In this document: positions 21,360 through 29,980 of the stretch, in pieces
How positions within the stretch are numbered: the stretch's first letter is position 1
Layout of the letters: each line of letters begins with the position of its first letter
NCBI RefSeq assembly: GCF_020400655.1
Contig: NZ_JAINRC010000009.1
Span: 1-64,000, forward strand
Length of the DNA: 64,000 nucleotides
From: Streptomyces spinosus
GTDB lineage: Bacteria; Actinomycetota; Actinomycetes; Streptomycetales; Streptomycetaceae
Reading direction: 5' to 3'
Position numbers and translations under genes: made by a program
Notes under the pieces: model-generated
Told to the model about the DNA's origin: nothing
Databases searched by the model: none
What the model saw: the letters and a program-made list of their open reading frames with translations, nothing else

Positions 21360-23282
21360 ATGAGCATGGAGACCACCGCCTGGACGCAGCTGCACAGCGT
21401 GATGAACGCGCAGTCCGAGCGTCGCCCCTTCGCCCGCGCCACCCTGCGCCGCATCGCCGCCTTCGCCCGCCCGCACCGCGCCGGCATCGCCCGGTTCGTG
21501 CTGCTCGGGGTGGTGACCGCCCTGCTCGCCGTCGCGACCCCCGTGCTCGCCGGCCGCGTCGTCGACGCGATCGTGGCGGGGCACGACTCCGGCACGGTGG
21601 TCCGGTTGTCCCTGCTCATCGCGCTCGTCGCGCTCGCGGAGGCCGGACTCGGCATCCTCGGCCGCCGCCTGTCGGCGACGCTCGGGGAGGGACTCATCCT
21701 CGACCTCAGAACGGCTGTGTTCGATCATGTGCAGCGCATGCCCGTCGCGTTCTTCACACGTACGCGTACGGGCGCGCTGGTCAGCCGTCTCAACAACGAC
21801 GTGATCGGCGCCCAGCGCGCCTTCGCCAACACCCTCTCCGGTGTCGTCAGCAACCTGGTCACCCTGCTGCTGACGCTCGCCGTGATGCTCACCCTGTCCT
21901 GGCAGATCACCCTGCTCGCGCTGGCCCTGCTGCCGGTGTTCGTGCTGCCCGCCCGCCGCATGGGCAGCCGGATGGCCCGCATGCAGCGCGAGGCGGCGGC
22001 GCTGAACGCGGCCATGGGCACCCGGATGACCGAGCGGTTCTCCGCCCCCGGCGCCACCCTGGTCAAGCTGTTCGGGCGCCCGGAGGAGGAGTCGGCGGAG
22101 TTCACGGCGCGGGCCGCCCAGGTCCGGGACATCGGCGTGCGCACCGCGACGGCCCAGTCCGTCTTCATCACCTCCCTCACCCTGGTCTCCGCCCTCGCCC
22201 TGGCCCTCGTCTACGGCCTCGGCGGCTGGTTCGCGCTGCGCGGCACCCTGGAGCCCGGCGCGGTCGTCTCCCTCGCGTTGCTGCTGACCCGGCTGTACGC
22301 CCCGCTGACCGCGCTCGCCGGGGCCCGGGTCGAGGTGATGAGCGCGATCGTCAGCTTCGAGCGGGTCTTCGAGGTGCTCGACCTCGAGCCGCTCATCACC
22401 GAGAAGCCGGACGCCCGCGAGGTCCCCGACGGCCCGGTCGCCGTCGAGTTCGACGACGTCCGCTTCTCCTACCCGTCCGCCGACCAGGTCTCCCTCGCCT
22501 CCCTGGAGGAGGTCGCCGCGCTCGACACCCGCGGCGGCACCGAGGTGCTGCGCGGCATCTCCTTCCGCGCCGAGCCCGGCCAGACCGTCGCCCTCGTCGG
22601 CTCCTCCGGCGCCGGCAAGTCGACCATCGCCCAGCTCCTGCCGCGCCTGTACGACGTCGGCGCGGGCGCGGTCCGCATCGGCGGCGTCGACGTCCGCGAC
22701 CTCACCTCAGCCTCGCTGCGGGCCACCCTCGGCATGGTCACCCAGGACGGCCACCTCTTCCACGACACCGTCCGCGCCAACCTGCTGCTGGCCCGCCCCG
22801 ACGCGGGTGACGAGGAACTGTGGGACGCCCTCGGCCGCGCCCGCCTCGCCGACGTCGTCCGGTCCCTGCCCGACGGTCTGGACACCGTCGTCGGCGAGCG
22901 CGGCTACCGGCTCTCCGGCGGCGAACGCCAGCGCATGACGATCGCCCGGCTGCTGCTCGCCCGCCAGCGCGTGGTCATCCTGGACGAGGCCACCGCGCAC
23001 CTGGACAACACCTCCGAGGCGGCCGTCCAGGAGGCGCTCACCGAGGCCCTGGAGGGCCGCACCGCCGTGGTCATCGCCCACCGCCTGTCCACGGTCCGCG
23101 CCGCCGACCAGATCCTGGTCGTGGAGTCCGGCCGCATCGTGGAACGCGGCACGCACGACGAACTGCTGGCGGCGCGGGGCCGGTACGCCGAGCTGCACCG
23201 CACGCAGTTCGCGTCGCGCGGCGAGGCGACGGGTGCGGCGGCGCCGGGAACGGTGGGGGCGGAGGTGCCGACGGTGGGGTGA
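21360..23282 (+). CDS. SoxR-controlled ABC exporter, fused membrane and ATPase domains
   Basis: The 640-aa half-transporter has six transmembrane helices (about 30-345) followed by an ATPase domain (about 365-610). Walker A GSSGAGKST, signature LSGGERQRMTIARLLL and Walker B VVILDEATAHLD with the H-loop IAHRLSTV are intact. Two such polypeptides normally pair to make an exporter of drugs, lipids or peptides. Its promoter has a SoxR-type operator, so expression probably rises with redox-active compounds such as the cell's own pigments. The ATG at 21360 lacks a Shine-Dalgarno; a second ATG at 21366 is possible. A hairpin overlapping the stop codon ends transcription. Confidence 0.95.
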   Translation: MSMETTAWTQLHSVMNAQSERRPFARATLRRIAAFARPHRAGIARFVLLGVVTALLAVATPVLAGRVVDAIVAGHDSGTVVRLSLLIALVALAEAGLGILGRRLSATLGEGLILDLRTAVFDHVQRMPVAFFTRTRTGALVSRLNNDVIGAQRAFANTLSGVVSNLVTLLLTLAVMLTLSWQITLLALALLPVFVLPARRMGSRMARMQREAAALNAAMGTRMTERFSAPGATLVKLFGRPEEESAEFTARAAQVRDIGVRTATAQSVFITSLTLVSALALALVYGLGGWFALRGTLEPGAVVSLALLLTRLYAPLTALAGARVEVMSAIVSFERVFEVLDLEPLITEKPDAREVPDGPVAVEFDDVRFSYPSADQVSLASLEEVAALDTRGGTEVLRGISFRAEPGQTVALVGSSGAGKSTIAQLLPRLYDVGAGAVRIGGVDVRDLTSASLRATLGMVTQDGHLFHDTVRANLLLARPDAGDEELWDALGRARLADVVRSLPDGLDTVVGERGYRLSGGERQRMTIARLLLARQRVVILDEATAHLDNTSEAAVQEALTEALEGRTAVVIAHRLSTVRAADQILVVESGRIVERGTHDELLAARGRYAELHRTQFASRGEATGAAAPGTVGAEVPTVG

Positions 23283-23309
23283 GGCCCGGCCCCGCCGCTC
23301 ACCCCACCG
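23272..23309 (+). terminator. Hairpin overlapping the ABC transporter stop codon
   Basis: CGGTGGGGTGA (23272-23282) pairs perfectly with TCACCCCACCG (23299-23309) around a 16-nt GC loop. The 5' arm contains the TGA stop. There is no U-tract. Confidence 0.7.
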
Positions 23310-24061
23310 GCGTCCCCGCCGCCGTCCGTCACCGGTCCGTGGAGGGCGCCTGTGCCGAAGCGTGGGGCAGCACCGGCCGGCCCCTGACCCCGCGGGCCGC
23401 CCCGCCCCGGCGCCGTCCTGTCACCCCGCACACGCCGCGGTGAGCAGCGCGTCGACGGCGTCCCCTGATCTCCTCGTCCTGGGCGACGCCCCGCCGGCCG
23501 CCGGACCCGCGCAGCCGTTCGTCCGGGTGCGGGGCACCCCGCGCGGCAGCCCGGCAACGGGTCCTCTGCGGGTCAGGTGCCGTACCGCGGGGAGCATGAC
23601 CGGCGGACACGTCCCCTCGCTCAGGCCCCGCACGGACGAGGTCATCCGCCTCGGCCTTGGGCGCGGCCTGGCCCTGGCGTCACGCCGTCCTCGGCCGTGG
23701 AGGCGGCCTGGCCTCGGCGTCATGCCGTCCTCGGCCTCCGACGCGGCCAGGCCCCGGCGTCGCACCGCTCTCGGCCTCCGAAGCCGCCTGGCAGACCGCC
23801 GCCTACGCGCCCCGGTCCAGGGCCGCCGGCCCCGCCCGATCCGCCGCTCCTCGGCGCCTCCGCTTCCTCCCCCGTGCGCCCGGCCCCACCGGCACCCGCC
23901 GGCGTCCCGGTGTCCGGCCGGGTTTCCCGTTCCCCCTCTTGACGCCAGTGGTCCGTACCTTTAGTTTCACGCCTTAAACAAAGCCCCGCAGGTCCCAACG
24001 GCCGAATGTCCCCCGGCTGTTGGGTCTGCGGTCCCCCCACCCCGAAAGGCCACCCGCCCAC
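23283..24061. other. Gene-poor gap with a 40-bp tandem repeat
   Basis: No convincing coding sequence was seen in this 779-bp gap. It holds a 40-bp repeat at 23663-23800: GCGGCCTG at 23663 and 23703, GCGGCCAG at 23743 and GCCGCCTG at 23783. About three and a half copies are present, decaying toward the 3' end. Several overlapping open frames run through it, all Arg/Pro rich with no family resemblance. Just before the secreted-protein gene is a possible promoter, TTGACG at 23939-23944 with TTAGTT at 23961-23966. Confidence 0.6.
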
Positions 24062-26245
24062 ATGGCCAGACCCCTCCCGGCGGCGGGCACGCTCGCCGCC
24101 CTGTCCCTCGCCGCCACTCTGCTCACGGCGGCACCGGCGCCCGCCGCCACGGCCGGGGCCGCCGCCCTGCCCACGGGCTTCGCCACGGTCGTGAACGCCG
24201 CGAGCGGCAGGTGTCTGGACGCCAAGGCCGCCGCCACCGCCAACGGCACCGCCGTGCAGCAGTACGCCTGCAACGGCACGACGGCCCAGCAGTGGAGCTT
24301 CACCGACGCCGGCGGCGGCTACGTCCGCATCAACAACCGCAACGACACCAACCAGGTGGCCGACGTCGCCGACGTCTCCACGGCCGACAACGCGCCCGTC
24401 CACCTGTGGAGTTACGGCGGCGGCACCAACCAGCAGTGGCTCCCCGTGGACGACGGCGGCGGCGCCTTCCACTTCGTCAACCGCAACAGCGGCAAGTGCC
24501 TGGACGACCCCGGCGCCTCGCTCGCCGACAGCGTGCAGTTCGTGCAGTACACCTGCAACGGCACCGCCGCCCAGCGCTTCCAGGTGGTCCCCGTGACCCA
24601 GTCGGCGAGCGACCCCGACCTCGGCCCCAATGTCGTCGTCTTCGACCCGTCGATGTCCTCCTCGGCCATCCAGGGCAAGCTGGACACGATCTTCAAGCAG
24701 CAGGAGACCAACCAGTTCGGCTCCCAGCGCTACGCCGTCCTCTTCAAGCCCGGCGCCTACAACGCCAACGTCAACGTCGGCTTCTACACCCAGGTGCTCG
24801 GCCTCGGCCTGAGCCCGGACGCGGTGACGGTCAACGGCGCGGTGCACGCCGAGGCCGACTGGTTCCAGGGCAACGCCACCCAGAACTTCTGGCGCGGCGC
24901 CGAGAACCTGTCCGTCAACCCCACCGGCGGCGGCGACCGCTGGGCGGTCTCGCAGGCGGCGGCCTACCGCCGGATGCACCTGCGCGGCAACCTCGCGCTG
25001 GACGACGGCGGCTGGTCCTCCGGCGGCTACCTCGCCGACAGCAAGGTCGACGGACAGGTCAACTCCGGTTCGCAGCAGCAGTGGCTGACCCGCAACTCCC
25101 AGCTCGGCAGCTGGACCGGCTCCAACTGGAACATGGTGTTCGTCGGCAGCCAGGGCGTCCCGGCCACCAGCTTCCCGAACCCGCCGTACACCACCGTCGC
25201 GCAGAGCCCGGTCACCCGGGAGAAGCCGTTCCTGTACGTCGACGGCTCCGGGAACTACCAGGTGTTCGTGCCGTCCGTGCGCACCGGTTCCACCGCGACG
25301 AGCTGGGCCGGCGGCAGTCCGGCCGGCAGCTCGCTGCCGCTGAGCCAGTTCTACGTCGTCAAGCCCGGCGCCACCGCCGCACAGATCAACGCGGCCCTGG
25401 CGGCAGGCCAGAACCTGCTGGTCACGCCCGGCGTCTACCACCTCGACCAGACCCTGAAGGTGACCCGCCCGGACACGGTCGTCCTCGGCCTCGGCCTCGC
25501 CACCTTCGTCCCGGACAACGGCGTCACCGCGATGTCCGTCGCCGACGTCGACGGCGTGAAGATCGCGGGCCTGCTCTTCGACGCCGGCACCACCAGCTCC
25601 AAGACCCTGGTCGAGGTCGGGCCGGCGGGCTCCACCGCCTCCCACGCGGCCGACCCGACCTCCCTGCACGACGTGTACTTCCGCGTCGGCGGCGCGGGCG
25701 TCGGCAAGGCCGCGACCAGCCTCGTCGTCAACAGTGACAATGTCATCGGCGACCACATGTGGATCTGGCGCGCCGACCACGGCAGCGGCGTCGGCTGGAC
25801 CAGCAACACCGCCGACACCGGCCTGGTGGTCAACGGGGACGACGTCACCATGTACGGGCTGTTCGTGGAGCACTTCCAGAAGTACCAGACCGTCTGGAAC
25901 GGCAACGGCGGCCGCACCTACTTCTTCCAGAACGAGATGCCGTACGACCCGCCGAACCAGGCCGCCTGGATGAACGGCTCCACGCAGGGCTACGCCGCCT
26001 ACAAGGTCGCCGACTCGGTCACCAGCCACCAGGCGTACGGCCTCGGCAGCTACTGCTACTTCAACGTCAACCCGAGCGTGACGGCCGCCCGCGCCATCGA
26101 GGCACCGGACAACCCGAACGTCCGCTTCACCAGCATGGTGACCGTCTCCCTCGGCGGCACCGGCACCATCAGCCACGTCATCAACAACACCGGAGGTCCG
26201 TCCAACGCGACGACCAACGTCGCGAACCTCGTCCGCTACCCGTGA
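24062..26245 (+). CDS. Secreted protein with ricin-type lectin and pectin-lyase-like beta-helix domains
   Basis: The 727-aa product has a signal peptide (about 1-32, ending APAPAATA). A ricin-type beta-trefoil carbohydrate-binding domain follows at about 40-180, with QxW-like repeats TTAQQWSF, TNQQWLPV and AAQRFQVV. The rest (about 190-727) is a parallel beta-helix of the pectate-lyase superfamily, with a first DPDLGPNVVVFDPSM segment, GAVHAEADWFQGNATQNFW and a second LPLSQFYVVKPGATAAQINAAL strand-turn unit. This resembles proteins often labelled coagulation-factor-5/8-like or GH55-like in Streptomyces. The likely role is an extracellular polysaccharide hydrolase or binding protein. Catalytic residues cannot be assigned here. 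The start has GAAAGG upstream. A large inverted repeat follows the stop. Confidence 0.85.
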   Translation: MARPLPAAGTLAALSLAATLLTAAPAPAATAGAAALPTGFATVVNAASGRCLDAKAAATANGTAVQQYACNGTTAQQWSFTDAGGGYVRINNRNDTNQVADVADVSTADNAPVHLWSYGGGTNQQWLPVDDGGGAFHFVNRNSGKCLDDPGASLADSVQFVQYTCNGTAAQRFQVVPVTQSASDPDLGPNVVVFDPSMSSSAIQGKLDTIFKQQETNQFGSQRYAVLFKPGAYNANVNVGFYTQVLGLGLSPDAVTVNGAVHAEADWFQGNATQNFWRGAENLSVNPTGGGDRWAVSQAAAYRRMHLRGNLALDDGGWSSGGYLADSKVDGQVNSGSQQQWLTRNSQLGSWTGSNWNMVFVGSQGVPATSFPNPPYTTVAQSPVTREKPFLYVDGSGNYQVFVPSVRTGSTATSWAGGSPAGSSLPLSQFYVVKPGATAAQINAALAAGQNLLVTPGVYHLDQTLKVTRPDTVVLGLGLATFVPDNGVTAMSVADVDGVKIAGLLFDAGTTSSKTLVEVGPAGSTASHAADPTSLHDVYFRVGGAGVGKAATSLVVNSDNVIGDHMWIWRADHGSGVGWTSNTADTGLVVNGDDVTMYGLFVEHFQKYQTVWNGNGGRTYFFQNEMPYDPPNQAAWMNGSTQGYAAYKVADSVTSHQAYGLGSYCYFNVNPSVTAARAIEAPDNPNVRFTSMVTVSLGGTGTISHVINNTGGPSNATTNVANLVRYP

Positions 26246-26253
26246 GCGAAGGA

Positions 26254-26333
26254 GATGACCTTCCGGACGTGTGAGCCCCGCGTGTCCTGGATACGCGGTG
26301 TGCACGGCTCCACCGTCCGTCCGGAAGGTCATC
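26254..26333 (+). promoter_or_regulatory. Long inverted repeat spanning the 3' end of one gene and the ribosome-binding site of the next
   Basis: Two perfect 16-bp arms (GATGACCTTCCGGACG at 26254-26269, complement at 26318-26333) enclose a 48-nt loop. The loop itself holds nested pairs, CCGCGT with ACGCGG and GAGCC with GGCTC. It begins 9 bp after the lectin/beta-helix stop. The second arm contains GGAAGG (26323-26328), the likely Shine-Dalgarno of the [2Fe-2S] subunit starting at 26341. It could be a terminator, a translational switch, or both. Confidence 0.7.
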
Positions 26334-26340
26334 CCCCGCC

Positions 26341-26868
26341 ATGACCAGCGCATCCCACCACTCCGAGGTCACCCTGCGGGTCAACGGCAAACCGCACACC
26401 CTGCGCGTCGACCACCGGCGCGTACTGCTGGACCTGCTGCGTGAGGACCTGGACCTCACCGGCTCCAAGAAGGGCTGCGACCACGGCCAGTGCGGTGCCT
26501 GCACCGTGCTGGTCGACGGGCGCCGCCAGAACAGCTGTCTGCTCCTCGCCGTCACCCTCGACGGCAGCGAGATCACGACCGTCGAGGGCCTGGGCGGTGA
26601 CCGCGAGGAACCGCACCCGCTCCAGCGGGCCTTCCTGGACCGCGACGCCTTCCAGTGCGGCTACTGCACCCCCGGCCAGCTCTGCTCCGCCGTGGGCATG
26701 CTCGCCGAGGCCGCGGCCGGCCACCCCTCCCACGTCACCGACCCGGCGGCCCCCGCCGACGGACCCGTACCGCTGGACCGGTCCGAGATCCGCGAACGGA
26801 TGAGCGGCAACCTGTGCCGCTGCGGCGCCTATCCCCGCATCGTCGAGGCGATCGAGGACGTGATCTGA
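26341..26868 (+). CDS. Molybdenum hydroxylase [2Fe-2S] subunit (PaoA/YagT-like)
   Basis: The 175-aa protein carries the two iron-sulphur clusters of xanthine-dehydrogenase-family enzymes. The plant-ferredoxin-type cluster is bound by Cys46, Cys51, Cys54 and Cys66 (KKGCDHGQCGACTVL). The second is bound by Cys106, Cys109, Cys159 and Cys161 (QCGYCTPGQ and NLCRCGAYP). It passes electrons from the molybdenum site to the FAD subunit. No twin-arginine signal is visible, whereas E. coli PaoA is exported, so the complex here is likely cytoplasmic. It is the first gene of a tight operon; the next GTG follows the stop immediately. Confidence 0.93.
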   Translation: MTSASHHSEVTLRVNGKPHTLRVDHRRVLLDLLREDLDLTGSKKGCDHGQCGACTVLVDGRRQNSCLLLAVTLDGSEITTVEGLGGDREEPHPLQRAFLDRDAFQCGYCTPGQLCSAVGMLAEAAAGHPSHVTDPAAPADGPVPLDRSEIRERMSGNLCRCGAYPRIVEAIEDVI

Positions 26869-27864
26869 GTGAACGGCTTCGGATACCTCAGGCCCGGCAG
26901 CGTCCAAGAGGCCGTCGAGGCCTACGCCGCCCAGCCCGGCGCCCGCTATCTGGCCGGCGGCACCAACCTGGTCGACCTGCTGAAACTCGGCGTGGAGCGG
27001 CCCGCCCTCCTCATCGACATCGGCCGGCTGCCGCTGGACCGCATCCAGGAGCTGCCCGACGGCTCCCTGCGCGTCGGCGCCACCGTCCGCAACAGCGACC
27101 TCGCCGCCGACCCGCGCGTCCGTGAACGCTGGCCCGCCCTGTCCCAGGCACTCCTCGCCGGCGCCTCCGCGCAACTGCGCAACGCCGCCACCACCGGAGG
27201 CAACCTGCTCCAGCGCACCCGCTGCCCCTACTTCCAGGACCTGGACAAACCCTGCAACAAACGGGAGCCGGGCAGCGGCTGCGGCGCCCGGGACGGCGTC
27301 CACCGCGACCACGCCGTCCTCGGCCACTCCCCGCACTGCATCGCCACCCACCCCTCCGACATGGCCGTCGCCCTCGCCGCCCTCGACGCCCAGGTCGAGC
27401 TGTACGGCACCGACGGCACCCGGCGCCTGCCGGTGGCCGACTTCCACCGGCTGCCCGGGGAGCACCCCGAGCGCGACACCTGGATCCGCCCCGGCGAGCT
27501 CGTCACCGGCGTGCTGCTCCCGGCGGCCACCGCCGGCGCCCCGTCCGCCTACCGCAAGGCCCGGGACCGGGCGTCGTACGCCTTCGCACTCGCCTCCGTG
27601 GCCGTCCTGCTGCGGGTCGTAGACGGCGTCGTCGACCAGGTGGGCGTCGCCTTCGGCGGGCTCGCCCACCGGCCCTGGCGGGCCCGGCACACCGAGCTGG
27701 CGCTGCTGGGCGCCCCCGCCACCCCGGCCGCCTTCGAAGGAGCCGTGGCCCTCGAACTCGCGCACGCCGAGCCGCTGCGGGACAACGCCTACAAGGTGTC
27801 CCTCGCCGGCAACCTCGCCCTGGACGTCCTGAACCGTCTCGCCCCGGCCCCGGCAGTGGCCTGA
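26869..27864 (+). CDS. Molybdenum hydroxylase FAD subunit with extra Fe-S motif (PaoB/YagS-like)
   Basis: The 331-aa FAD-binding subunit has the FAD-site motif ARYLAGGTNLVDLLK and the second flavin motif NAATTGGNLLQRTRC. Between them and the C-terminal CO-dehydrogenase flavoprotein domain is an insertion with Cys119, Cys129, Cys138 and Cys157. This is the additional [4Fe-4S] cluster region that distinguishes PaoB-type enzymes from ordinary xanthine dehydrogenase. It transfers electrons from the Fe-S subunit to the final acceptor. The start is GTG 26869, in direct contact with the preceding stop. The large subunit starts 22 bp downstream. Confidence 0.92.
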   Translation: MNGFGYLRPGSVQEAVEAYAAQPGARYLAGGTNLVDLLKLGVERPALLIDIGRLPLDRIQELPDGSLRVGATVRNSDLAADPRVRERWPALSQALLAGASAQLRNAATTGGNLLQRTRCPYFQDLDKPCNKREPGSGCGARDGVHRDHAVLGHSPHCIATHPSDMAVALAALDAQVELYGTDGTRRLPVADFHRLPGEHPERDTWIRPGELVTGVLLPAATAGAPSAYRKARDRASYAFALASVAVLLRVVDGVVDQVGVAFGGLAHRPWRARHTELALLGAPATPAAFEGAVALELAHAEPLRDNAYKVSLAGNLALDVLNRLAPAPAVA

Positions 27865-27886
27865 CCCTCACCAGACCGGAGGACCC

Positions 27887-29980
27887 ATGACCGGCACGAC
27901 CGGCACCGCCCTGGGCGCCCCCGCCGAGCGCAGGGAAGGGCGCCAGAAGGTCACCGGCGCCGCCCGCTACGCCGCCGAGTACACCCTGCCGGGCCGCGCC
28001 CACGCCTGGCCCGTGCCCGCAGCGGTCACCCGCGGCCGGGTCACCGCCGTCGACACCTCGGCCGCCCTCGCCCTGCCCGGCGTCCTCGCCGTCCTCACCC
28101 CCTTCGACGCGCCCCGGCTCGCCGAGCCCGAGGACGGCACGCTCGCCGTGCTGCAGAACCCCGACGTGCCGCACCGGGGCTGGTGCGTGGCCCTGGCCGT
28201 CGCCGAGACCCTGGAGACCGCCCGCGCCGCCGCCCGCGCCGTCCGCGTCACCTACGCCACCGCGCCCCACGACACCGGCCCCGCCGAGGGCCACCCGGAC
28301 GCCTACGAACCAGAGGAGGCGGGGGGCCAGCCCGGACGGCTCGAACACGGCGACCCCGAGGCCGCCTACGCCGCTGCCGAGGTGCGCGTCGACGTCACCT
28401 ACCGGGTGCCGCCGCTGCACAACCACCCGATGGAGCCGCACGCCAGCACCGCCCACTGGGACGGCGACCGGCTCACCGCGTACACCTCCAGCCAGGGCGG
28501 TACGACCGTGCGGTCCGTCCTCGCCCGGCTGTTCCGGCTGCCCGAGGAGCGGATCACCGTCGTCGCTGAGCACGTCGGCGGCGGCTTCGGCTCCAAGGGC
28601 ACCCCGCGCCCGGACGTCGTCCTCGCCGCGCTCGCCGCCCGCCACACCGGCCGGCCCGTCACCGTGGCCTACCCCCGCCGCTACCTGCCCACCACTGTCG
28701 GCCACCGCGCCCCGACCGTGCAGCGGCTGCGGCTCGGCGCGCACCCGGACGGCCGGCTCACCGCCCTGCTGCACGACGTGACCACCCACACCTCGCGCGT
28801 GAAGGAGTTCGTGGAGTACGCCGGGGTGGTCTCCCGCGTCATGTACGCCACCCCGAACCTGCGCAGCGCCCACCACGTGGCGCCGCTGGACGTGCCCAGC
28901 CCGTCCTGGATGCGGGCCCCCGGCGAGTCACCCGGCATGTACGCCCTGGAGTCCGCCATGGACGAACTGGCCGACGTGCTCGGCATGGACCCGGTGGAGC
29001 TGCGCGTGCGCAACGAACCGGACCGGGAACCGGGCAGCGGCAAGCCGTTCAGCAGCCGGCACGTCGTGGAGTGCCTGCGCGAGGGCGCCCGCCGCTTCGG
29101 CTGGGCCGGCCGGGACCCGCGCCCCGGCATCCGCCGCGAGGGCCCGCTGCTGATCGGCACCGGCGTGGCCGCCGCCACCTACCCCGTGCAGACCGCCCCG
29201 TCCACCGCCACCGCCGAGGCCCGGCCCGACGGCACCTTCGTCATCCGGGTCAACGCCGCCGACATCGGCACCGGAGCCCGTACCGTCCTCGCCCAGATCG
29301 CCGCCGACGCCCTCGGCGTCCCCCTGGAGCGGGTGCGCACCGAGATCGGCCACAGCGATCTGCCGCCGGCCCCGCTGGCCGGGGGCTCCATGGGCACCGC
29401 CTCCTGGGGCTGGGCCGTGCACGAGGCGTGCACCCGGCTCGCCGCGGAGCCCGCCCCGCCGTCCGGCGAGCGCCACGTCGTCCGCGCCGACACCACCGGG
29501 ACGGCCGACGCCGAGAGCCCCTACGCGCGGCACGCGTTCGGCGCGCACTTCGCCGAGGTCGCCGTCGACACCGTCACCGGCGAGATCCGGGTGCGCCGGC
29601 TGCTCGGCGTCTTCGCCGCCGGGCGGATCCTCAACGCCCGCACCGCACGCTCCCAGTTCACCGGCGCCATGGTCATGGGCCTCGGCATGGCCCTCACCGA
29701 GCACAGCACCCTGGACGCGGCCTTCGGCGACTTCCCCGAGTCCGACCTCGCCTCCTACCACGTGCCCGTCCACGCCGACGTCCCCGCCATCGAGGCCGAC
29801 TGGATCGACGAACACGACACCCACCTCAACCCCATGGGCAGCAAGGGCATCGGCGAGATCGGCATCGTCGGCACCGCCGCCGCCCTCGGCAACGCCGTCC
29901 ACCACGCCACCGGCATCCGCTTCCGCACCCTCCCCCTCACCCCCGACCGGATCCTCGCCGGCCTGCTGTCCGAGGGGTGA
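27887..29980 (+). CDS. Molybdenum hydroxylase large subunit (PaoC/YagR-like aldehyde or xanthine oxidoreductase)
   Basis: The 697-aa subunit binds the molybdopterin cofactor and the substrate. Visible features are the N-terminal RREGRQKVTGAARYAAEY, the QGGTTVRSVLARLF and EHVGGGFGSKG motifs near the Mo site, the WMRAPGESPGMYALE loop, and the C-terminal NPMGSKGIGEIGIVG that carries the conserved catalytic Glu. It is closest to periplasmic aldehyde oxidoreductase PaoC in arrangement. Substrates are probably aldehydes or N-heterocycles. No XdhC/PaoD-like maturation gene is in the window. The stop overlaps the first GTG of the GH65 gene. Confidence 0.93.
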   Translation: MTGTTGTALGAPAERREGRQKVTGAARYAAEYTLPGRAHAWPVPAAVTRGRVTAVDTSAALALPGVLAVLTPFDAPRLAEPEDGTLAVLQNPDVPHRGWCVALAVAETLETARAAARAVRVTYATAPHDTGPAEGHPDAYEPEEAGGQPGRLEHGDPEAAYAAAEVRVDVTYRVPPLHNHPMEPHASTAHWDGDRLTAYTSSQGGTTVRSVLARLFRLPEERITVVAEHVGGGFGSKGTPRPDVVLAALAARHTGRPVTVAYPRRYLPTTVGHRAPTVQRLRLGAHPDGRLTALLHDVTTHTSRVKEFVEYAGVVSRVMYATPNLRSAHHVAPLDVPSPSWMRAPGESPGMYALESAMDELADVLGMDPVELRVRNEPDREPGSGKPFSSRHVVECLREGARRFGWAGRDPRPGIRREGPLLIGTGVAAATYPVQTAPSTATAEARPDGTFVIRVNAADIGTGARTVLAQIAADALGVPLERVRTEIGHSDLPPAPLAGGSMGTASWGWAVHEACTRLAAEPAPPSGERHVVRADTTGTADAESPYARHAFGAHFAEVAVDTVTGEIRVRRLLGVFAAGRILNARTARSQFTGAMVMGLGMALTEHSTLDAAFGDFPESDLASYHVPVHADVPAIEADWIDEHDTHLNPMGSKGIGEIGIVGTAAALGNAVHHATGIRFRTLPLTPDRILAGLLSEG

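Noticed and set aside
23233-23964. Possible 243-residue gene in the gap after the ABC transporter
   Set aside because: Overlaps the ABC gene, is Arg/Pro rich and covers the 40-bp repeat. A minus-strand frame ending near 23421 (VDALLTAACAG) looks a little better but has no family match.
23720-26353. 877-residue minus-strand frame opposite the secreted lectin/beta-helix gene
   Set aside because: Val/Gly/Ala-rich antisense shadow; the plus strand has a signal peptide and clear domains.
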